A stretch of DNA of 64,000 nucleotides, from NCBI GenBank assembly GCA_900155495.1, contig FTLJ01000444.1, positions 1-64,000 on the forward strand. Reading direction: 5' to 3'. The notes under the pieces are model-generated. The model was not told the DNA's origin. It saw only the letters and a program-made list of their open reading frames with translations, and ran no database searches. Shown piece by piece: positions 26,655 through 35,664 of the stretch. The DNA comes from Porogramme epimiltina (lineage: Eukaryota; Basidiomycota; Agaricomycetes; Polyporales; Polyporaceae). The translations under genes were made by a program, and so were the position numbers. Within the stretch, counting starts at the first letter, position 1. Each line of letters starts with the position of its first letter.

Positions 26655-27903
26655 TCAAACGTCTACACCACTACGTGGCGTATCATCTCTACTGTCATCC
26701 TCCGCAGTTTTCCGGCCACAGCACGGTCTTCTAGACATCTGTGCCAATATATCAGTCAACACGACACCTCCACATCACGCATACCACGACCACTCACGAT
26801 GTAGAGGGTAAACGGCCCTTCTTCCTTCCATCTGGGGCTGTTCTGTCCCACCACAGTTTTGCGAACTACTTCGTATCCCATAGTCTCATAGAACCCTCGA
26901 GCATCCGTCGCGACCACCCACACAGCGCGTCCGAGCGAGTCCGCCTGTGCAAAACAAAATATCACGCTTGAGCCGCACACGTCGATCCCGAGCATGAATG
27001 CACATACCAGCGTGTTGACAGACTGGACAAGGGCGCTCGCATGACCCCGCCCCTGCTTTTCTGGGGCAGTTGCCAAGAGCTCAATGGAGATCATGTCTAC
27101 GAGCCTACGACCAAAGGCGGAGCGCACTGAAGTCTCGACTGCCGTGAAAACCTCTTCCTTCCTCTACTGGCGCGATGCCATAAGTATCCCGTGAGCAGAA
27201 GTTGGATATGGAATAGATGAACCTTGCACAACTCCCGAGGCTGTGTCAGCCTGAGGATGGGCGTAAAATGAGAGAGAATGGGACGCAAGCTCTTCGTCCG
27301 GGGTACCGAACTACATATTCAGTGAGTTCAAGTGGTCAGCAAATTTGAATAAACCGGTGTCAGAGAAGAGGTTATGCGCTTACTACTTCAGGACAGCGCT
27401 ACCATTTCCGGCGGTAATGAGGGTGCCATCCCTAACGCCGTCTACAAAGCCAAGAGCAAGTATAAGCTTCTCGCGCAGCTCATGAACATGGTCATTGTCT
27501 GCGCACTTGAATGGCAATGTATTGAGTTATAGGATGAACATATAACAATTTGGCGGGTTAACGCACTGCAAGGTAACGAGAGTCCGTGGTGTTGTTGAGA
27601 GCGGCGTAGGAGATATCGATCGCACGCAGTATACCGCCTAAGACAAAGTTCTGCGGTTAGTCCCCTAGCGACTAGATAGAGCGCAACGTAATTGGAACAC
27701 TCGCCGTATTGGAGGGTTTCTGCCCGAGGGCCGCAACGTGAATGACGCGCTTCGTGAAGAGCCGGGAATAGAGAGCGAATGGCGGATAAGCCCGAAGATG
27801 TTGACGATGGGCGACTGGCTACGAACGCTCCCGATGAGATACGGCATGTGCGTCTGAATCGGGAGTCGGTCTTTAGACGAAGCGTAACGAGGGCGTTGCG
27901 CAT
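26655..27903 (-). CDS. GNAT acetyltransferase, cluster copy 1 (5' end abnormal)
   Basis: The first (most distal) of five tandem paralogues. Exons matching the others are clear: GILRAIDISYAALNNTTDSR, DNDHVHELREKLILALGF, SVPRTKSLRPILSHFTPI, then the acetyl-CoA site ATAPEKQGRGHASALVQ and, after an intron, ADSLGRAVWVVATDARGFYE with GYEVVRKTVVGQNSPRWK. The last exon gives MSRRPCCGRKTAEDD and stops at 26655. The 5' end is odd. The expected first exon ends with ETLQYG, but no ATG lies in that frame within the usual 25-35 codons; the nearest is at 27903. The donor there is GC (27703-27704, GCGAGT) instead of GT. Either the gene uses a different start and a GC donor, or it is decaying. Confidence 0.65.
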
Positions 27904-28237
27904 GGCTGCCTCCGCGTCGGTCGAACGGAGTACCGTGCAAGTCGCTGCGAGATAAGCTGGGCGATTGAGGAGCCCGTTCGGAAATCGCCCCCCGGAGCTG
28001 CCGCCACATGCCACGCTGCCCCACATGCCGCACACGATTCGCTGGGGCTGACGGACAGACATTGGGGATGCGGCGCTGATCGGGCTCGAGCCCGCTCGTG
28101 CGGCGTGCGTCATATTGCCGACCACCCGCGGCAAACTCGGATCCGAGCCCCTCGGAGATGTTTGCGTTCATCGTGGCACAAATGGATTGTTCGTCGTAGA
28201 CACAGCCATACAGAGAACAGCGATTGGGATACGCAAC

Positions 28238-29296
28238 TTAGGACCTCCCTTCCCGTATCATCTATGCTCTTACTTAGCCCGCAGATACCCAACAAAGCGC
28301 TATAAGGAGAAATGCTTACTATGCGAACAGGCACTGGTCCTCCGTGCCATCCCGGGGTGTCCCTCGCGATCCATCTCTCCCCGGCCAACTTGAATCCTAC
28401 TGTCTCATAGAACCCGGCAGAGTCCGTGGTGGCCAGCCAAATGGCTTTACCCTCCGCGTCTGCCTGTCGCGTCGTTCAGCCAATGTCAGGGATATGATGG
28501 TTCGAGCACATACCATCTGGTTAAGCACGTTCACAAGGGCGGTGGCATATCCTCTACCTTGCTTCTTTGGCGCAGTAGCGAGACCAACGAGTTCAAACAT
28601 GTCTTTCCCCTTGTCTCCAATCACTTCGTTATATAGCTCCATGAACGCGGAGAGCCACTCTCTCTTTCTCTACGTGGATCCGTGAGCACACTCCGTGCAA
28701 TTAGAAAGTTGGCGCATTCAAGGACCACGTACCCGTTTCACTTCCGCAGGCTGAGTGATTCGTGTGATCCTCCCGAGAAGCTCGAACATTTTGCCTCCCG
28801 CTCTTGCTTCACCAGGAAGCGAGCTAGCAGTATGTGATCAGCTTTCTCATACAGCGACCGAGTATGGCGCTAAGATTGTGTACTCACTACTGCAATGTCG
28901 CGTCACCCCGGTCAATAGCCAGGACTCTGCTTCCTCGCACCGCGCCAAAGATCATGACAGCTATCATTAACTTCTCGCGAAGTTCATGGAGCCAAGCGAT
29001 ATCGGCTTGCTTGAGAGATCATGAGCCCGTTGAAGAGGAATCCGATACTCAATAAGGTACTCACAGCGAAGTAGCGAGCCTCAGAAAGAATACTCAACGC
29101 ATCATAACATCCGTTAGTTGCTCTGACAATCTCCGCTACGAGCAGAGCAAGTCAGCATCGGTCGTTATCACAAAGGAATATGCATCAGCAGCTACTCACA
29201 GTATCTCAGAGGTCTGATTTGGAGTCCTCCCTCTGTGTATTGCACCACCTGACCATAGTGCGAGACGAGAGGAATTTTCTCTTCAAGCAACGGCAT
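28238..29296 (-). CDS. GNAT acetyltransferase, cluster copy 2
   Basis: A complete member of the cluster, seven exons. It starts MPLLEEKIPLVSHYGQ and the first exon ends QIRPLRY. Next come EIVRATNGCYDALSILSEAR, ADIAWLHELREKLMIAVMIF with DRGDATLQ, SLPGEARAGGKMFELLGRIT, then RKREWLSAFMELYNEVIGDK with the acetyl-CoA-binding motif KKQGRGYATALVNV. The second half of the GNAT fold is in the next exon (ADAEGKAIWLATTDSAGFYE, GFKLAGERWIARDTPGWHGG). The short last exon adds MIREGRS and stops at 28238. The Q/R-x-x-G-x-A core is intact, so transfer of an acetyl group from acetyl-CoA to an amine is expected; the substrate cannot be read from sequence. Confidence 0.8.
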
Positions 29297-29797
29297 GTCA
29301 TAGGACAGTACTACAACACGTAGCACACTTCTCATGGATGCGGTCTGTCCCTGCTTTATATGATATCAGTAGCTGGCATCTATTCAATACCATGTCGAGA
29401 CCAAGAGCCTCAGAAGTCTGTCCAGTAAGGGGACCAGTGAGTGATCGCAGCCTTCAACTCCGGATCGCAGCTTTCAGGCCTTGGGAGAGACGCATGGACG
29501 GACTGCGTCGCAGTACGTCGCGCATAAGCAGCAGGGTATTTGGTCTCAGAGTGGTTTAGCTTGGCGGAGTGCAAGGCACATGGAGGTCTAAGCAGAGCTC
29601 GGCGGCAGAAGTGACCGCGGCGCAGTCCGGATCGGAGCAGGCCAGGGAAATTAGACGCCGAGCGGACGCGTACACGTGATATTCACGTGTTTGGTGGACT
29701 GCTCCGGTCGAATCAAAGCGAATTTACACAAAACTATCTTGAGGACTCTGGCTACTGCAACAACACAGACACGGTGCTGACTGCGCCCCACTCGGGC

Positions 29798-30922
29798 TCA
29801 AAGCTCCTTTTCAACGCTTCCCCGATCCGCGTGCTGGCTCGGATGTTCTCTCACCATCTAGTCGAACAAAATATCAGTGCAATTGAACATCGGATAGTAA
29901 CCCATCATGCGATACGGCACTCACGACGTGAATAGGGAGCGGTCCTCCATGCCACCTCGGGTTGTCCTGCCCAAACCTGCCCTCCGCGACGACCTTATAT
30001 CCCACAGACTCGTAGAACCCCTTTGCGTCCGTCGTCAAAATCCACGTCCCCCGCCCCGCCGCATCCGCCTGTGACGAGGCCATCGCGTCAAATCAACTGC
30101 ATCGCAACACCATGTACACTCGCACGAAAGCCTCACCTTCGCATGCACACGCTCCATCAGTGCGGTCGCGTACCCGCGTCCTTGCTTCTCCGGTGCGGTG
30201 GCTAACCCCGTGATAGTATACATCTCGCGCGACTTCGCCCCCAGCGCCGACTTCACCAGGGGGATAATGGCGTTGCGGAAATCCTGCCTCCGCTAGATAG
30301 GTCTCCAAAAGTCAAATTACAACGTGAGAGGTAGTCACCCGTTGAGATCTCACCTTCTTCAGTTCGGCAGGCTCCGTGCTCTGGATTGCTGTGCGTATCC
30401 GCGCCAGGAGCCAGTCCACAACACGGACGAACGCATTCTGCTTCTCTCCAGGCACGCTACTGTGATAAAGGTCCAAGATCAGTTTCAGCTTTCATCCTCA
30501 TTTACACTGCTCTGAGCACCGATTGCAGTCGTTAGCACCCACAATTTAACGGTTGCTGCGCCACGCTCTACACTGAAGATCCTTCCCCGACATTTCGCAC
30601 CCACGAATGTCAGAAAGAAAAGAGCGCGCATCCGGAGACCGTGGAAAATATCTGAGCCGTCCTAAAACGAGTATGCAGGACGCAACTGAGGACCGGCTCG
30701 TTGAGAGAGCTGGTTTGAGCGTACCTCAAAGTACCGCATCTCAGATACGGTGCTATTTGCAGCAGATAAACACCTCACTGCGCGCCATATGTCCCCTGTC
30801 CAACTGTGATGTCACTTCAGCTTTTTCAAAAATGTGTGAAGATTGTACTCACACCACCGCAGAGTCTCTACCTCAACGCCACTTTTTGACTCGGAGTCCT
30901 TAGGGATGAGAGGCATGTCCAT
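29798..30922 (-). CDS. GNAT acetyltransferase, cluster copy 3
   Basis: Exon 1 (MDMPLIPKDSESKSGVEVET, ending TLRW) is followed by DIWRAVRCLSAANSTVSEMR, then GLRMRALFFLTFVGAKC with GRIFSVERGAATVK, SVPGEKQNAFVRVVDWLLAR, and RRQDFRNAIIPLVKSALGAK. The acetyl-CoA site reads APEKQGRGYATALMERV; the C-terminal half is ADAAGRGTWILTTDAKGFYE and GYKVVAEGRFGQDNPRWHGG. The last exon starts MVREHPSQHADRG and stops at 29798. The third exon is weaker in similarity than in the other copies (the HGD block reads ERGAAT), but no stop or frameshift is needed. It probably gives an active protein, with lower certainty for the middle exon edges. Confidence 0.75.
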
Positions 30923-32234
30923 CAGGGGACAAAAACGGATGATTGTGGAGTGACGGCAGGGGCGATAGGTGAGAATATATGCATGTCGGAAGTCGTTCAC
31001 ACAGACCCCTGCATATGCCGTAACTGCGCCCTCAGGATCAGGAGGACATGTCAATCGCACCGTCTCTGAGCAACGCGCATGTGAATTTGACAGCGTTGGT
31101 AATAATATGGGTATTGGTATGATTATCGTGTTGTACAGTAAAGTTTCAAGCCATTCTAAAAATAAAAATACACAAGAGCTCGATATTGAACACCAAGATT
31201 AGCCCGCTAGAGAAGACCCGCCCCCGATTGAAACCATGTTGACATGTTACAATGGGTAAAGCTGAACTCGTCTCAAACACTTCACACCTAGACATTCGAA
31301 AGCACTCAAACAATGAGCATAGAGAGGAGCTGAAGGAGGCTCACCACTCAATGTCGGCCTTTTTCCCACTCAGATTCACTACTCCAATAAAGTCCTCCTC
31401 GGCGGGCCATCGTGGTGTTCATAAACGCGATGCACGCGCTCTTGACAACCTGCTGTACGCGGGCTACACGAACACCCTCGATCAGTATCAAGACCCACAG
31501 GGAAGGTAATCAAGACGCTCACAATGTCTCGGCGGCCCAGCATTTTCTGGCATCGTCTCGTTCGGTCCCAAGAGGTCGGGTTCGGGAGTGGTCTTCGAGG
31601 TCCTTGCCCTCACGTTTGCGAGGTGAACGGAAGCTGGTATGGCGGCAGAAGAGGTGCGTGCAACGTTCATCTTCGAGTTCAAGCTGTTGTGCTCATCCCA
31701 TACTCCCCACAGTTCACTTATACCAGACACTTCATAGCCCTAATGCCCGGTGATCATTCCGGCATTGCGTCCGCATGCACAGTAAGCAGTGAAGTGGTGA
31801 CGTCGCAGTAGACACGGCGCAATCATACAGCACCGGAGCTGATGCCGACGACGCATCTGGCCCGATCCGACAAGAAGGCTGTGCACCCCGGTGAAGGTGG
31901 GCGTCGGCTCGAGGTAAGTGACTCGACTTGATCGTGCTTGCGATCCATGTATCCGGTGTACAGCAGCCGCAGGGCCGTAGCAGGACGCCATGCGTATCAT
32001 TTTGTCTGCGCGGGCAGCAAGTACCTGAATCAGTCCGCTAGACCAACGCCGCAGTATGAACGAAGCAGCATTTTGTCTGCGCAGTAGAATGATGGGGTTC
32101 CCCGCCGGGGCTCTCTCCGAAACGTTCCATGTAGTCCTGACAGGTCTATTCAACCAACCATAACGTTATTTGAGTAGCTGTGCCATGTACTAGAAGCCTC
32201 CATACCGAGTCATTGTACTATCGAGCGCCATGAT
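30923..32234. other. Spacer inside the acetyltransferase cluster
   Basis: A 1.3 kb gap between copies 3 and 4, much larger than the other spacers (about 250-900 bp). Searching both strands by eye for the cluster's acetyl-CoA motif found no sixth copy. A minus-strand stretch near 31.35-31.5 kb (VKSACIAFMNTTMARRGGLY) looks protein-like but is not recognised. Confidence 0.4.
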
Positions 32235-33375
32235 CTAAACGAAACACGTCTCCTTTGAACTCCCCAGGTACCGCCCCTTCGTCTGTGCTTCCCGAATCAT
32301 CTTAATGGGGGAAGGAGAGTTAAAGCGGACATGGGTAAGCGGCGTTCGTGTGCAGAGCGCTCAAGTCGCACTCACCACACGGATCGCTATGGGCCCGCCC
32401 TCCCACTTCGGGTTATCTCCTGCAATCGTCGTCTCACCCACGACCTTGTACCCCAGCCGCGCATAAAACCCTGCTGCGTCCGTAGTCCCAAGCCAGATGG
32501 CCTTTCCCTGCGCGTCCGCCTGCGGCACAGTCAAAATATATCCAGACCAAGCCATCAATCTCGATAATGTGGACCACCAACCATCTCGTGTAGTGCGTTC
32601 ACCAGCGCGCTCGCGTACCCTCTTCCCTGCTTCGCCGGCGCGGTTTCCAGCGAGGCCAATTCGAGCATGTCCTCTGCCCTGTCACCAATCGCCTCTTCCA
32701 CGAGTGCCATGTATGCGACCAAAAACTCCTTTTTCCTCTGCAAGGGTGTGCGACAAGTCAGCCACATAGTCCACAAGTCAAAATCATAGTGCGCCGCTAT
32801 ACCTCAGTAACCTCCTTCGGCTCCGTCATCTTAATGATGGCCACGCCCAGCTTGGGCAACGGTGCTGTCTCATCCCCTGGAACACTGCTACAACGCATAG
32901 ACGGGGTCGAGACAACCGTCAACACCGGTTACACACTGCCAGCAGCTGCCCAACATACTAGCTGAGCGTCGCATCGCCGTGTCCAACAGTCCAGATCCTC
33001 CCGGCGCGCACGGCGCGCCAGAAGCCCAGAGTGTACCCGAGCCTCTCCCTAGGTTCTCTGAGGTGCTGGTTGTCCACCGCCTGAAACCCGCAGCAATGTT
33101 ATCAGCGCTCGCGATCGCAGCTCTACCTAACCTAGACGAAGAACTGACTGCGAAATATTGCTCCTCGGACACACCTTGCTGGGCGGCGTATGTGCCCTTG
33201 GTTGCCCTCCACACTTCTGCTAAGACCCAATGTGCGTATTAGATTGGGAGTGTATGCGAGGCTCGTCGGACGATACTTTTGTCGTGCACTCACAGTACTT
33301 CAGCGGCTTCACCTCCAGCGGAGCATCTACCTGCAGGAGGAGTGGGGACTTTTCATCCACCACCGACGTGTCCAT
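32235..33375 (-). CDS. GNAT acetyltransferase, cluster copy 4
   Basis: A complete copy. It starts MDTSVVDEKSPLLLQVDAPL and exon 1 ends VKPLKY. Then come SEVWRATKGTYAAQQGVSEE, AVDNQHLREPRERLGYTLGF with GRIWTVGHGDATLS, SVPGDETAPLPKLGVAIIKM, and the exon KEFLVAYMALVEEAIGDRAE with APAKQGRGYASALVNALHEM. The second half of the fold follows (ADAQGKAIWLGTTDAAGFYA, GYKVVGETTIAGDNPKWEGG). The last exon is MIREAQTKGRYLGSSKET, stop at 32235. All introns have GT-AG ends and the same phases as in copies 2 and 5. It lies only 248 bp downstream of copy 5, so its promoter must be short. Confidence 0.85.
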
Positions 33376-33623
33376 CAGGAAGCAATGGGCCTAGCGGACT
33401 ATGTCCACCGCGGACGCTATATACCTTTGATTGATACACGTGGTCAGGGGCTCACTAGCACTGCGGGGCGCCTCTTAAACAAGAGCATTGGTGTGCGAGA
33501 ACTTGACTTTCGATAAGTAACATCCATTAATACCGCAGTGAATATGAAACAGGAGCGTGCTTGATCCAGTACAGTAGAAATACAGATCCAAAGATGATGA
33601 GAACGAACGTAGCGAAAAGGAGC

Positions 33624-34822
33624 CTATCGCGAAGAGGACACTTTTCTTGATGTCGAGCGTTGTACAGGAGGAACCGCCCGCGGTTCTCGCACCATCTGCA
33701 CAGGCACGACCCGAACATCTCAGCAGCGTTCTTCCGTTACGAGAGGCATTGCGTCACTCACCAAACGAATAGCCGCTGCGGGTCCCTGCCACCGTGGGTT
33801 CCCATCTCCGATCCACACCTCCCCGACGAGCTTGTACCCGAGCCTCTCGTAGAACCGGTACGCGTCCGTCGTGACCACATACACCCCACGGCCTAGCGAG
33901 TCCGCCTGTACGCAAGAACCACCAACGCGCCCCATCAGCGTCCGCTCGCGCCCGTACCAGTCGAAGAAAGAGAACTCACCAGATCGTTCACGACCTGTAC
34001 GAGCGCGCTCGCGTACCCCCTCCCCTGCTTCGACGGCGCGGTCGACAGCGACTGGATCTCCATCATCTCCTGCATGCGCGCGCCCAGCGCGGACTCGAGC
34101 ATCGGCCACAGCATCTCCACGAACTCCCGCTTCCTCTGCGCGCACGCTCCCCCGTCAGCGACAGGGCCACGCGCATACGAATGCAGCGGAACGCACCTCG
34201 GTGAGCTCGTCCGTGTACGTCATCCGGAGCACCGGCGCGACGCGCGGCAGGAGGGGCCCCGTCTTGCTGCTCCCCGGCACGCTGCTGCGACGCGGACACC
34301 CCTTCAGCCTCGACGCGCGCGAAGAAAAAGACGACGCGCGACTCACTAGATGATGACCGAGTCCCCGTGCCCGACCGTCAGCGCCTTCCCTCGGTGTATT
34401 GCGTCCGCGTAGTTGACCGCGAGCCCGAACATCTCACGCAGCTCGTACATGAACGGGTCGTCCGCAGCCTGCATATTGTTGAGATATAGCGTAGTGATAT
34501 GGGTGGAACGCGAGCGTACCTTGAAATAGCATGACGCGGTGTCGTGCCGCAGCGCGGCGTACGCGCCCTTGGTCGCTCTTCGTATATGACCTGGGAGAAG
34601 CACGCAGCTTAGCATATACTCACTGTAGCTGTGAGGATGCTACACACAATACTTGAGCGGCTTGACCCTGTGGCTTTTCCTCCTCAGATACGGGACAGAC
34701 GCGACGGACGAAGAAGTAGACGCGGAAGCCGCGGTGGAGATCGACGCGTAGGAGACCCTCTTCCCGGCGGCAAGCGGGGCGGCCTCCGAGTCGAGGCGGC
34801 AGACGCGGGCGGGGCACGCCAT
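33624..34822 (-). CDS. GNAT acetyltransferase, cluster copy 5
   Basis: The promoter-proximal, most GC-rich copy. It starts MACPARVCRLDSEAAPLAAG and exon 1 ends HRVKPLKY. Then HIRRATKGAYAALRHDTASC, DDPFMYELREMFGLAVNYAD with GKALTVGHGDSVI, SVPGSSKTGPLLPRVAPVLR, and the exon REFVEMLWPMLESALGARMQ with the acetyl-CoA motif APSKQGRGYASALVQVVNDL. ADSLGRGVYVVTTDAYRFYE and GYKLVGEVWIGDGNPRWQGP complete the fold. The last exon gives MVREPRAVPPVQRSTSRKV and stops at 33624-33626. Its first exon carries an Ala/Ser-rich insertion absent from the other copies. A separate open frame with a hydrophobic helix overlaps its 3' end (33527-33718); I regard it as a shadow. Confidence 0.85.
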
Positions 34823-35664
34823 GGCGAACGAACGAGCAGAAACAAACGAAAAGGGCGGCGGGGGAGAAAAAACAAACGAAGAGGAGACGGACGGGCCCCC
34901 GGCGCGCGGCGAGAGGTAGTTATAGGAGCGTCGGTGGAGATGTGCCGGGCTTGCGCATTCTGCTCCGGGACTGTGCGCGCGCAGCGGGGGGCCACGCCGC
35001 AGCGTATAGAGAGGTGGTGATGGATATCGGACGTCGGGCGTGTGCATGTGGGTCCGCCCGTCCGAACTGCGCACCAGGAGACCGGCTCGTGGCCTCTGCC
35101 CGCGCCCGCACACGCACATCTTCGGTGGCACCCATCCAGTTCTTCCGCGCGACCGCCCCCTGCGACGCTGGCTCACTGCTGCTGCGCGGCCGCCAGGGCA
35201 CCCAGGGCCCTCTCTCCGCATATTTGTCGCCGCTGATGACACCCAGACCCGTCCACCACCAGAGCAGGCGCCGACGGTGTGGGGCGGGCGCCTCCTCGGT
35301 GGCCTTGGGCTGCGCATCACCGATTTTGCCGCTGCGGCGCGTCGTCGACCCGAGCTCTTCAACGATTCAGACCACCGGGCTTACAAGCACGGCGGACTAG
35401 GCCTCCTCTTCCTTGTTCACGGGTCGTAGCTATGGGGCCACACACTGATATGGAAACACATAGCATAGTAGCATGGTATGCATGGAGACTAGAAGATCTA
35501 GGACAAAACCAGACAGCGTCGCGGGCGTGCAAGACTAGGAAGGGCTTTGGAGAAAAACGACACGGGCAAAGGCATCGCACAGTTCAGCACCCGGACTACG
35601 CCCGGCGTAACCGATAAACACCTGCGCCGGACCAGAGACGAGCTGCAGCCTGCAGCCCGCAGGC
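34823..35664. other. Intergenic region upstream of the acetyltransferase cluster
   Basis: About 840 bp between GNAT copy 5 and the HD-domain gene. It must hold the promoter of copy 5 and the 3' UTR of the HD gene. It is GC-rich, with no supported gene. Confidence 0.45.

Noticed and set aside
27442..28134. Long minus-strand open frame of 230 codons overlapping GNAT copy 1
   Set aside because: Only its inner part matches exon 1 of the cluster; the rest has chance composition and crosses known introns and exons of copy 1.
30753..30778. Apparent 26-nt GT-AG insertion with a premature stop in GNAT copy 3
   Set aside because: Another acceptor (after GGACAG near 30800) opens a continuous frame, DIWRAVRCLSAANSTVSEMR, that aligns with the other copies, so no insertion or stop is needed.
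33527..33718. Small open frame with a hydrophobic helix at the 3' end of GNAT copy 5
   Set aside because: It overlaps the last exon of copy 5 in another frame, and that exon has the family-typical MVRE start.
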